Of a stretch of DNA of 64,000 nucleotides, positions 18,783 through 27,057 are shown in pieces. The position numbers were made by a program, and so were the translations under genes. The notes under the pieces are model-generated. The model did no database searches. It saw nothing but the letters and a program-made list of their open reading frames with translations, and was not told the origin of the DNA. Numbering within the stretch: position 1 is the first letter of the stretch; each line of letters begins with the position of its first letter. The stretch is taken from the NCBI RefSeq assembly GCF_958445495.1, contig NZ_CAUCSQ010000005.1:62001-126000 (forward strand). The letters run 5' to 3'. This DNA comes from an uncultured Bacteroides sp. Its GTDB lineage: Bacteria > Bacteroidota > Bacteroidia > Bacteroidales > Bacteroidaceae.

Positions 18783-19700
18783 ATGGACAAAAGTAAAAAT
18801 CTGCAGGGACATCTGTTTGCACTGGCAGCAAACGTTATGTGGGGATTAATGTCGCCCATCGGCAAATCGGCCCTCCAGGAGTTTTCCGCCTTGTCTGTCA
18901 CTACATTCCGGATGGTGGGAGCAGCGGCGGCTTTCTGGATACTTTCCGCATTTTTCAAACAGGAGCATGTCAACCACCGCGATATGCTGAAGATTTTTTT
19001 CGCTTCCCTGTTTGCTCTGGTATTCAATCAGGGGATATTCATCTTCGGGCTGTCCATGACTTCCCCTATCGACGCATCCATCGTGACTACCACTCTACCG
19101 ATAGTCACCATGATTGTTGCCGCCATCTACCTGAAAGAACCGGTCACGAATAAAAAAGTACTGGGAATCTTCGTCGGGGCCATGGGAGCGCTTATCCTTA
19201 TTTTAAGCAGCCAGGCTGCCGGCAGCGGTAACGGGAATATCATCGGAGATTTGCTGTGCCTGATTGCACAAATCAGTTTCTCTATCTATTTAACGGTTTT
19301 CAAGGGACTGTCCCAGCAATATTCGGCAATAACCATCAATAAATGGATGTTTATCTACGCTTCAATGTGTTATATTCCTTTCTCTTACCACGACATTTCG
19401 ACTATCCAATGGGGGACTGTCTCCACCGTAGCCGTCATGGAGGTGCTTTACGTCGTGTTAGGCGGAAGTTTCCTCGCTTATCTCTGCATCATGACCGCCC
19501 AGAAACTGCTTCGCCCGACCGTTGTCAGCATGTATAACTACATGCAGCCGATTGTGGCGACCATCGCCGCCGTCATTATGGGAATCGGCAACTTCGGATG
19601 GCAGAAAGGACTCGCTATCGCACTCGTATTTCTCGGAGTGTACATCGTGACACAAAGCAAGTCGAGGGCTGATTTCGAGAAAGACGGAAAGGAGTTATAA
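18783..19700 (+). CDS. EamA/DMT-family transporter
   Basis: 305 residues, ten predicted helices in two EamA repeats (first about 10-145, second about 160-295). The first repeat begins GHLFALAANVMWGLMSPIGKSAL, and each repeat ends in the usual LG.. motif (FVGAMGALILI and FLGVYIVTQSK). Family members export amino acids, metabolites or nucleotide sugars; the substrate is unknown. It is divergent from the ATPase gene. The ATG at 18783 is preferred to an alternative codon at 18753, which would add ten unconserved residues. Confidence 0.9.
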   Translation: MDKSKNLQGHLFALAANVMWGLMSPIGKSALQEFSALSVTTFRMVGAAAAFWILSAFFKQEHVNHRDMLKIFFASLFALVFNQGIFIFGLSMTSPIDASIVTTTLPIVTMIVAAIYLKEPVTNKKVLGIFVGAMGALILILSSQAAGSGNGNIIGDLLCLIAQISFSIYLTVFKGLSQQYSAITINKWMFIYASMCYIPFSYHDISTIQWGTVSTVAVMEVLYVVLGGSFLAYLCIMTAQKLLRPTVVSMYNYMQPIVATIAAVIMGIGNFGWQKGLAIALVFLGVYIVTQSKSRADFEKDGKEL

Positions 19701-19794
19701 TACCGCGGGAGTATGTCGAAACTAAGATGAACGCTCGGAACAGTTACAGAATCTAACTGATAAACATAAAAATAGCCGTATCATTACTCAATAT

Positions 19795-19840
19795 GAAGTG
19801 CCCCCCAAAAGTTAGACACAAAACTTTTGGGGGGCACTTC
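19795..19840. repeat. Perfect 19-bp inverted repeat with CCCCCCAAAAGTT, IS-end-like
   Basis: GAAGTGCCCCCCAAAAGTT (19795-19813) is followed by an 8-nt loop and its exact complement (19822-19840). The words CCCCCAAAAGTTAGACA resemble the terminal inverted repeats of IS3-group elements, but no transposase gene is near. A related, imperfect hairpin occurs about 200 bp downstream. It may be a solo remnant, a miniature element or a terminator for the exporter gene, though no T run follows. Confidence 0.75.
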
Positions 19841-19870
19841 AATAATAGAGTTGATGCGGCCTTTTTATTG

Positions 19871-19950
19871 CCCGATGAAGAGTGCCGAATTTCAAATGAA
19901 GAGTGGCGAGTTTCAGATAGAGTGCCAGGTTTCAGATGAAAAGTTCATTT
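19871..19950. repeat. About four degenerate 19-21-bp repeats
   Basis: Units beginning GATGAAGAGTGCCGAATTTCA, AATGAAGAGTGGCGAGTTTCA, GATAGAGTGCCAGGTTTCA and GATGAAAAGTTCATTTCC run head to tail. They lie between the two IS-end-like hairpins. Noncoding. Confidence 0.65.
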
Positions 19951-20005
19951 CCTCTAAAATTGAATTTTGACACATTTTCAGGATATCTCAAAATGCCTCA
20001 AATAA

Positions 20006-20047
20006 AATGCTCCCCCAAAGTCAGACAAGAGACTTTCAGGGAGCATT
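20006..20047. repeat. Second, imperfect IS-end-like hairpin
   Basis: AATGCTCCC (20006-20014) pairs with GGGAGCATT (20039-20047), and inside it AAAGTC pairs with GACTTT. It contains CCCCCAAAGTCAGACA, clearly related to the hairpin at 19795-19840 (CCCCCAAAAGTTAGACA) but with compensating changes in both arms. Confidence 0.7.
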
Positions 20048-20094
20048 ACAGAATGAAAAAGAAGAAAAAGAGCCTTATTGAGAATCAGGAAGTT

Positions 20095-20154
20095 AAAAAT
20101 CCTCTTATCTTAGCCTTAATTTCAAAAATATCAGGTTAAGATAAGAGGATTTTT
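20095..20154. terminator. Long hairpin, probable bidirectional terminator
   Basis: AAAAATCCTCTTATCTTA pairs with TAAGATAAGAGGATTTTT (18 bp), with CCT/AGG closing further inside. A-rich and T-rich ends on both strands fit transcription stop in both directions. It lies between the convergent exporter gene (+) and beta-galactosidase gene (-). Confidence 0.7.
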
Positions 20155-20214
20155 CTTTCAAGAGTTTTTTAATCCATAGGATTCCCGGTTTTTCAAAATC
20201 TATGTTAAGATGAC

Positions 20215-20300
20215 TTTGCCGGATAATCGATTCTTAATCTTACCGGATAATTGTTACCAAATTCACCGGATAATGTTCCAAATTCGCCGGGTAACAATGT
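20215..20300. repeat. Four degenerate 21-24-bp repeats beginning CCGGATAA
   Basis: Units start with CCGGATAATCG, CCGGATAATTG, CCGGATAATGTTCC and CCGGGTAACAATG, and the first three end in AATYTTA/AAATTCA/AAATTCG. They lie just downstream of the beta-galactosidase stop. Noncoding. They resemble other degenerate arrays in this window in layout, not in sequence. Confidence 0.65.
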
Positions 20301-20310
20301 CTACTCTACC

Positions 20311-23300
20311 TTAATCCGCCAGAATCGTTATCTCCGCACCGGACGCAAAATCCTGTCCGTTTTGCTCACTTAAAGCGGTAAAACGAATATAACGCGCTTT
20401 CACAGGCTTATCGAACACCACTTTCTTTTCTTTCAGATTATTGGCAAAAGTGCCTTTTTTAACCGGTTCGCCCCATTCCTTGCCATCCATGCTGACTTGA
20501 ATGGAATAATCCTTTATATTACCGTTGTTCCCATCCTGACGCGGCAGATACGTGAATCCTTTGACATTCTTCACTTCACCTGCATCAAAATCCACCCAGT
20601 GGGGATATTTGGCAACTGTCACGGAATACATCGTATGCCATATCGTAGCAGGGTCTCCATCGGTCAGATGCGCGGCATCCCCGCTTCCCGACTCCTGACT
20701 GCTGGCATACACCACCCGCAACTGTACATTTTCAATCTTTTCAAACCTCACCGTAGCGTTGATATCCTCATTATCCTTGTACCACGCCTTCACTACTCCC
20801 CCGTCACGCAACGGAACAGGTTCTTTGAATTCCCGAACCTCTTTACCGCCGTCAATCGTGTAACAAAGCACGGCCTCCTTCTTTGCCGATGTCAGTTCCA
20901 CCATTCCGGCAGAAGTACGTGTCACCGACAAAGGAATATCCCCGTCGGGAGCCACTCCGGCGACAGACGACAAATCCTTGCCTGCCGGACGAATGATAAA
21001 TCCCGTCGCATGCTGACCTGCCAACACGCGGTCTTGTAGCAGAGGAGCTCCCTGCCCGCAACTATTGCCACCCAGACCGGTCACCGCGCAATCCAAATGT
21101 AAATACGTATCTCCTGCCTCAGGCAACTGATAAGGATGGGAGGCAAACATCAGATCGAGAGCGGAATACTGGAGCGCCGAAACCGAAAGACGGTCCGTGG
21201 CGATAAAGACAGCCCCCTTGCCCGCCCGGTCAGTCAACGCACACCAGCGCACATCTTCATGATTCCCCATATCCTGCGGCTTCGGGAAATTTACGAACTC
21301 GCCCGCCACCGTATTCGTATGTAACTCGATAAACTGGCCGCTCTTGCGGTCTGCATAATTGTCAACCGGACCGCGCCCGTAATAAGTAAAGTCGGCATAC
21401 CGTTCGGGGATTCTCATCACATAACCCAGACGAGGCAAAACCAAACCGGGACGATTGGAACTTATGCTGGACTGCAATTCGACAGAACCGTCCGGATATA
21501 CCGTCCACACCTGATTGGTTATGAACTTGAAACCGTCTCCGCCCGGTTTTCTGTCTTTCAGCTCCACGATGCTGTTCCTGCCGGAACTCGTCCCCCCCTT
21601 GATACTCGCGGCATTCGGTGCTTGCGATTCCACAGTAAAACTCAATACTACCCTGTCCTCTTTCACCCGTACGACACATTCCGTCGCCTCATGCTTCAAA
21701 TTATGTAACCCGCATTCAAACCAGGAAGAATAGAACCAGTTATCATTGTTCGTAAAAGCCCGAAACGCATCCAGTTTCGGTCCGTTCCCGTCGGCAATCA
21801 CTGTTTCCTTCCCATACTTCAACCGATAGATGCTTCCCGTTTTCCGGTCAAAATCCACCTCAAAACCATTTCCGCGCACTTCATACCTGTCCGTATCCGG
21901 ATTCATCCCGGCCTTTATCGGTCCCGCTCCGGCAGTCACTTCACCGAGCGACGGACGTCCTGCAGGTTCCTGAACCAAGAACTGTTCTTCCGCCATGACA
22001 AAACCCTTGCCGGCCCACGGCATCTTATCTTTTAACACAAACTGTACCTTCACAAAATATTCCGCATCCTTCTTAAAGGCGGCGCGTTCGTAAGGAAGAG
22101 AAATCCGTTTATGCCGGCGGGGAGGCAAGTCAATATCCTTTTCCAATACCGACCGCACCGCTTTTCCGTCTTCGTAAAGCGACCATATCAGATGATAATC
22201 ATCCGCCAGATTCTTGAAATAATATTTGTTGAAGACATCAAAAAGCCCTTTCCCGGCATCAACGGCCTTGACGCCGATATGCTGGTACACCTTCTTCACT
22301 TCATAATACTGCGGCTTCGGTTCCAAATCGCCAAACACAATCCCGTTCATCACAAACTGCCCGTCATTGGGCGTATCGCCGAAATCGCCCCCGTAAGCCA
22401 GATAACGTACCCCTGTCTTCGGGTCGTAATTATACATGGACTGGTCCACCCAATCCCAGATAGCGCCACCGCAAAAGAAATTGGTAGACTCCATCGCTTC
22501 CCAGTAATCAACCAGGTTACCGCAGGCATTCCCCATGGAATGGGCATATTCGGAGATATGGAACGGATATTTGATGTCATATTTCCCTTGTACGGCTCCG
22601 CGCACCCAACCGATGGACGGATACTGGTTCGACCCCATATCGACAATGGCGTTGTTACGCTCGTACTGCACAGGACGGGAAGTATCGAAACTCTTCAACG
22701 CATCATAAGCCGCCACAAAGTTCTTCCCCGGACCTGCCTCATTCCCCAACGACCAGATAACGATGGAAGGATTGTTCACATTGGCATGTGCCATCTCCAT
22801 GACACGCGCTACATGGGCGTTTTTCCATTCCGCCGGATGGGACAGGGAAGCAGCGCCGTAATAATACTCGTGCGACTCTATGTTAGCTTCATCTTCCAGA
22901 TAAATGCCGTATTTATCACATAGAAAATACCAATAAGGGTCATCCGGATAATGGGAATTGCGCACATGGTTGATGTTGGCGCGTTTCATCAGCATGATTT
23001 CTTTCTCCATCATTCCGCGGGTTATCGCATGTCCCACCTCCGGGTTGGACTCATGACGGTTTACTCCTTTCAGCTTGACAGTTTTCCCGTTCACATAATA
23101 ATACCTCCCGGCAAGTCCGAACTCGTCTTCCGACGCAGGCGTGTCCTTGATTTCCACCTTGCGGAAACCGACAACGGCAGAGACAGTCTCGACAGTCTTG
23201 CCCTTCCTGTCTTTCAGTTCCGCCACCAGAGTGTAACGATAAGGGAACTCTGCCGACCATTTATTGGGGGCTTTCACATGGAACACGGTCCGGACCTTGC

Positions 23301-24333
23301 AAGTCTCTCCCGAAACGATTTTCTCCGTCACCGGCGACGAAACCGCGTCCACCAGCGTATTCTCATCTGAATACAGTTTGTTGGCATAAAGCGAATAACG
23401 CACCTTATAATCCTTCACCGCCTTCTTATCCAAATTGCGGATATCCGCCGTGACCGTCAAAGAACCGTCCGTATATGCGGCATCCAAATCGGGGATAGCG
23501 ACCAAATCACGAATATGGACTTTGGGAACCGAATGCAAAGCTACCGTACGGAAAATGCCCGGCAGACGGAACATATCCTGCGCCTCCAGAAACGAGCCGT
23601 CCGAATTGCGATACACCTCAACGGCAACCGTATTCCCGCCCTTACGCAGATAAGGAGTAATATTGAAACCGGCGGTATTGCGCGAATTCTTGGAGAACCC
23701 CACATACCTGCCGTTAATCCACAGATAAAAGAAAGAATCCACCCCGTCAAAATTGATGAACACCTCCCGACCTTCCCAATCTTCAGGAATCTCAAAATCC
23801 CGGCGGAACGAACCAACCTCATTCCGGTGCTTGTAAGTAGTCCAGTTCGACGGTGGCGTACGCATCACTCCTCCCCGCCAGTCGTCCACCTTTACGCGAT
23901 GCTGGAAGATTACCGGCTGGTTGACATAAACAGGCGTCCCGTACTTCTGGCTCCCGTCTTTCTGAATCCCGTAAATATTCCAGCTTGAAGGTACGGGAAT
24001 GACATCCCACGCACTCACATCATAATCCGGACGGTAAAAATCCGCCGGACGGGAATCGGGGTCGGGCGACCAGCAGAACTTCCAGTCACCGTTGAGCGAC
24101 TGCCAATACCGGCTGTTCTCCGGCAACACCTTACGGGCACTTTCCACATCCCCGAACGAAAAGAAATAAGCATGAGGTTGCTCCTTGTTCAATGCTAGAT
24201 TTCCGGGAGACTCCCATTCATCTCCGGCAGGAGCATTCAAGACAGCATACGTAAACCCTTCCAAAGGTTGGGCTGCAAAACTCTGTAGCGTTAAAAAACA
24301 GCATAAGAGAGCGGTTAACAAGGTTTTATTCAT
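20311..24333 (-). CDS. Secreted GH2 beta-galactosidase with C-terminal F5/8-type carbohydrate-binding domain
   Basis: 1340 residues. The N-terminal signal peptide (KTLLTALLCCFLTLQSFAA) points to the periplasm or surface. Domains in order: sugar-binding jelly roll (about 60-265), immunoglobulin-like (about 270-395), and a GH2 TIM barrel with acid/base Glu532 in SLGNEAG and nucleophile Glu595 in SEYAHSMGN. Next come the DUF4981 region and the beta-galactosidase small-chain domain (to about 1060), a short chitobiase-like Ig stretch, and a discoidin-type CBM at about 1200-1340 (WVDFDAGEVKNVKGFTYLP). Known activity of the family is hydrolysis of terminal beta-galactosides. It is not in a SusC/SusD locus here, so the glycan target is unclear. 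Confidence 0.93.
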   Translation of the reverse strand: MNKTLLTALLCCFLTLQSFAAQPLEGFTYAVLNAPAGDEWESPGNLALNKEQPHAYFFSFGDVESARKVLPENSRYWQSLNGDWKFCWSPDPDSRPADFYRPDYDVSAWDVIPVPSSWNIYGIQKDGSQKYGTPVYVNQPVIFQHRVKVDDWRGGVMRTPPSNWTTYKHRNEVGSFRRDFEIPEDWEGREVFINFDGVDSFFYLWINGRYVGFSKNSRNTAGFNITPYLRKGGNTVAVEVYRNSDGSFLEAQDMFRLPGIFRTVALHSVPKVHIRDLVAIPDLDAAYTDGSLTVTADIRNLDKKAVKDYKVRYSLYANKLYSDENTLVDAVSSPVTEKIVSGETCKVRTVFHVKAPNKWSAEFPYRYTLVAELKDRKGKTVETVSAVVGFRKVEIKDTPASEDEFGLAGRYYYVNGKTVKLKGVNRHESNPEVGHAITRGMMEKEIMLMKRANINHVRNSHYPDDPYWYFLCDKYGIYLEDEANIESHEYYYGAASLSHPAEWKNAHVARVMEMAHANVNNPSIVIWSLGNEAGPGKNFVAAYDALKSFDTSRPVQYERNNAIVDMGSNQYPSIGWVRGAVQGKYDIKYPFHISEYAHSMGNACGNLVDYWEAMESTNFFCGGAIWDWVDQSMYNYDPKTGVRYLAYGGDFGDTPNDGQFVMNGIVFGDLEPKPQYYEVKKVYQHIGVKAVDAGKGLFDVFNKYYFKNLADDYHLIWSLYEDGKAVRSVLEKDIDLPPRRHKRISLPYERAAFKKDAEYFVKVQFVLKDKMPWAGKGFVMAEEQFLVQEPAGRPSLGEVTAGAGPIKAGMNPDTDRYEVRGNGFEVDFDRKTGSIYRLKYGKETVIADGNGPKLDAFRAFTNNDNWFYSSWFECGLHNLKHEATECVVRVKEDRVVLSFTVESQAPNAASIKGGTSSGRNSIVELKDRKPGGDGFKFITNQVWTVYPDGSVELQSSISSNRPGLVLPRLGYVMRIPERYADFTYYGRGPVDNYADRKSGQFIELHTNTVAGEFVNFPKPQDMGNHEDVRWCALTDRAGKGAVFIATDRLSVSALQYSALDLMFASHPYQLPEAGDTYLHLDCAVTGLGGNSCGQGAPLLQDRVLAGQHATGFIIRPAGKDLSSVAGVAPDGDIPLSVTRTSAGMVELTSAKKEAVLCYTIDGGKEVREFKEPVPLRDGGVVKAWYKDNEDINATVRFEKIENVQLRVVYASSQESGSGDAAHLTDGDPATIWHTMYSVTVAKYPHWVDFDAGEVKNVKGFTYLPRQDGNNGNIKDYSIQVSMDGKEWGEPVKKGTFANNLKEKKVVFDKPVKARYIRFTALSEQNGQDFASGAEITILAD

Positions 24334-24526
24334 AAAATATCAAGTCTATAAAGATTATTCACGCAACAAGGCCACTCTTCTCCGACCTGAAATAAATACA
24401 CCCCGAAAACAAGGCTCCCCTACATTCGGAACAAACTTTTAACACTATTTGTCAGATTACAAGGCAAAATGCCCTTCCCCGCAACATCTCCGCAAGACGG
24501 ACAACGGACAGAAACCTCCGCTTCCT

Positions 24527-25633
24527 TTACTCCTGTCCCTCCCGCTTCAAATCTCCGAAATAAGTATCAAGCAGGCTTTTTGCAGCGACAAATGAAGTAA
24601 GATTTCCCTCAAGCACCTGCCGCTCTTTCTCCTGAAGCATGGACTCAATCTTGGGATTCTGGTAGAAACTGTCACGGAGCTGCTCGTTGATGCTCTCATA
24701 CATCCAATATTTACTCTGCTCATTACGGCGGTATTCAAAATAACCGTTCCCTTTCACAAAGTCGATATACTCGTAAATCATGTCCCAGACTTCCTTGACA
24801 CCCAGATTATAGAATCCCGAATATGTCAGGACCTTCGGTATCCATCCCGATTCGGGAACCGGGAACAGATGCAATGCATTACGGAATTGTGCGGCAGCCA
24901 GTTTGGCGCGTTCAAGATTATCGCCGTCCGCCTTGTTGATGACAATCCCGTCCGCCATCTCCATGATACCCCGCTTGATACCCTGCAACTCGTCTCCCGT
25001 ACCTGCCAGTTGAATCAACAGGAAGAAATCTACCATCGAATGGACCGCCGTCTCGCTCTGTCCCACACCGACGGTCTCCACAAAAATCTTATCGAATCCG
25101 GCAGCCTCGCAAAGCACAATCGTCTCCCGCGTCTTGCGTGCCACCCCACCTAACGAACCTGCCGAAGGGCTGGGACGGATAAACGACTTCGGATGTACGG
25201 AAAGCTGCTCCATACGGGTCTTGTCTCCCAAAATACTGCCTTTGCTGCGCTCGCTGCTCGGGTCGATTGCCAATACCGCCAACTTTCCCCCCTTCTCCAG
25301 CACATGCAGCCCGAACACGTCGATTGACGTACTCTTTCCCGCACCGGGCACGCCGCTGATACCTATCCGGACCGAATCGCCGGAATAAGGCAGGCACTTC
25401 TCTATCACCTCCTGCGCTACGGCCTGATGTTCCGGTTTCACGCTCTCCACCAATGTCACAGCCCGGCTCAAAACAGTAATGTCCCCCTTCACGATACCTT
25501 CCACGAACTCCGCCACCGAAAGCTGGCGTTTCTTCGGCTTACGCTTCAAATAAGGATTGACGGACGAAGGCTGCTCAATGCCTTTATTGACGGCAAGCCC
25601 TTTGTATTCCGCACTATTTTCAGGATGTTCCAT
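24527..25633 (-). CDS. meaB: MeaB/ArgK-type GTPase, methylmalonyl-CoA mutase chaperone
   Basis: 368 residues. G1/Walker A is GVPGAGKST (94-102), a Base II-type region is IDPSSERSKGSILGDKTRM, the switch region is FIRPSPSAGSLGGVA, G3 is IFVETVGVGQSE and G4 is INKADGD. Family role: GTP-dependent protection and reloading of B12-dependent methylmalonyl-CoA mutase, used in the propionate/succinate pathway of Bacteroides. The mutase genes are not in this window. The downstream order on the minus strand is DUF1573 gene, meaB; the gap between them is only 11 bp, so they are probably cotranscribed. Confidence 0.93.
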   Translation of the reverse strand: MEHPENSAEYKGLAVNKGIEQPSSVNPYLKRKPKKRQLSVAEFVEGIVKGDITVLSRAVTLVESVKPEHQAVAQEVIEKCLPYSGDSVRIGISGVPGAGKSTSIDVFGLHVLEKGGKLAVLAIDPSSERSKGSILGDKTRMEQLSVHPKSFIRPSPSAGSLGGVARKTRETIVLCEAAGFDKIFVETVGVGQSETAVHSMVDFFLLIQLAGTGDELQGIKRGIMEMADGIVINKADGDNLERAKLAAAQFRNALHLFPVPESGWIPKVLTYSGFYNLGVKEVWDMIYEYIDFVKGNGYFEYRRNEQSKYWMYESINEQLRDSFYQNPKIESMLQEKERQVLEGNLTSFVAAKSLLDTYFGDLKREGQE

Positions 25634-25644
25634 AAATAATAGAA

Positions 25645-26712
25645 TTAGCGTTTAATATTAATCTCAACTTTCGGAGCCAGCGGGTCGTTCGTAATCATCA
25701 GGATACGCAGATGATGCTTTTTGTTGCCGATATCGCGCTTGCGAATCGTCACTCTCAACTTCGTCATCCCGTCCGGCGGAAGGATAGTCTTTTTCAACCT
25801 GACGCCCACCGAAGAGTTAAACACCTGCAGCTTGCTGATAATCAAAGGTGTTTTTCCGGCATTGGCAATCAATATGTCATGACTGACCTTTTTCTTCTTT
25901 ATCAACGGCACGCTGAGGTCGATATCCGTCTCCGAAATACGGATGGCAGGAGCATTCAGGGAATCTTCCGCCGTCATCCGCGAGAAATCGGGAAGCAGGA
26001 TAGCCGAAACAGGTATCTCATTGTCTTCATTCACCTTGTCGCCGGAGAAACGGGAGAGATAGACGGAAGCCTGCGTCAGCCCGTAATCTTTCAGTTGCCC
26101 TGCATCCAAGGTAAGCTTGACCGTTCCTTTTTTCCCTTTCAACAGTACTTTCGGCTCCGCCTCCATTTTCAGATAAGGAGGGAGATGCATCAGTACCGGC
26201 TCGTAAGGACGGTCGGAAAGATTGGCTATACCGAAAGTCAACGTCGGCTGCTGCCCGCGATAAACATCGGGGAAAGCAAACTCGTCACGGTCAATGCGGA
26301 TGCTGCCGATAGCATAAGGGTGGGTCTTGGTATAATCTTTTATCTCCCGGACAACTTCCCCCGCAAACTTCAAATACACCAGATTCGGGGTGGCGTTGCT
26401 ATATATCCCCACCGACTTTTCAAAACGGCCCAGTGCCTTCGCGTCAAAAGATGCCTTCACAACCCCCTTTCCGCCCGGAGCAATCGGTTCCTTCGTCCAG
26501 TCGGCTACAGAACAGGCGCAGGAAGTGGTGACATTCGTCAACACCAAAGGCTGGTTTCCGGTATTGGTGATGGTATATTCCACGGTCACCGGACGTTTCC
26601 ATTCAATTTGGCCGAAATTATGCGTCTCCTTATTGGAAGATAGCCGAGGTTGGGCAAATGCTGTTAAAGTTACAGTTAGCAGAAAAAATATAGATAGTAA
26701 ACTACGTTTCAT
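25645..26712 (-). CDS. Secreted DUF1573-domain protein
   Basis: 355 residues. The N-terminal signal peptide is SLLSIFFLLTVTLTAFAQ, then a DUF1573 (Ig-like, ASPM-SPD-2-type) domain with THNFGQIEWKRPVTVEYTITNTGNQPLVLTNVTTSCACSVADW, the hallmark TSCxC motif, and two or three more beta domains. The ATG at 26712 is used; the open frame upstream to 26847 has no coding character and precedes the signal peptide. Probable periplasmic or outer-membrane-associated protein of unknown role, next to a MeaB gene. Confidence 0.88.
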   Translation of the reverse strand: MKRSLLSIFFLLTVTLTAFAQPRLSSNKETHNFGQIEWKRPVTVEYTITNTGNQPLVLTNVTTSCACSVADWTKEPIAPGGKGVVKASFDAKALGRFEKSVGIYSNATPNLVYLKFAGEVVREIKDYTKTHPYAIGSIRIDRDEFAFPDVYRGQQPTLTFGIANLSDRPYEPVLMHLPPYLKMEAEPKVLLKGKKGTVKLTLDAGQLKDYGLTQASVYLSRFSGDKVNEDNEIPVSAILLPDFSRMTAEDSLNAPAIRISETDIDLSVPLIKKKKVSHDILIANAGKTPLIISKLQVFNSSVGVRLKKTILPPDGMTKLRVTIRKRDIGNKKHHLRILMITNDPLAPKVEINIKR

Positions 26713-26985
26713 GTGATATGTTTTATTTTCAATGTACAAATGTAGGAGTTTTAGATGAGAAATGAAACGTATTGAAAGGATTATTAACGGAGAAACCCAA
26801 TAAACGGAAGAACACGGTAAACAAAGAAATCGGAAAAACATCCGCACTCCAAATCCAATTATATAAAACCTGAGAATACCGGGGTTTTAGATTTACACTA
26901 CGTACGCAAAACAGCAGGCAACAACCTTACCGCCGAATCCGGATTCTTATTTAAACAACATATCCAGACGACGGCAAGAACAACG
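26713..26985. other. Spacer between alpha-2-macroglobulin and DUF1573 genes, no gene seen
   Basis: AT-rich, no coding frame. A small hairpin TAAAACC..GGTTTTA lies near 26873-26893. Loose repeats with AAACGGAAGAA-like words occur at 26800-26840 but are too weak to call an array. The DUF1573 promoter is presumably here; I could not place it. Confidence 0.4.
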
Positions 26986-27036
26986 AACGGCGGACGGCTA
27001 CGCAGTAATTCCACCCGCGTCATTCCGTCCGCCGTT
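26986..27036 (-). terminator. Hairpin downstream of the alpha-2-macroglobulin gene
   Basis: AACGGCGGACGG (26986-26997) pairs with CCGTCCGCCGTT (27025-27036), 12 perfect GC-rich pairs with a 27-nt loop, 21 bp after the gene's stop. The following T run on the minus strand is interrupted. Confidence 0.6.
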
Positions 27037-27057
27037 TATCTGTCCGGATTCCTCCGC

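Noticed and set aside
19936..20139. ORF of 67 residues in the spacer after the exporter gene
   Set aside because: It runs through an IS-end-like hairpin and a terminator hairpin and has a Lys run; no family recognised.
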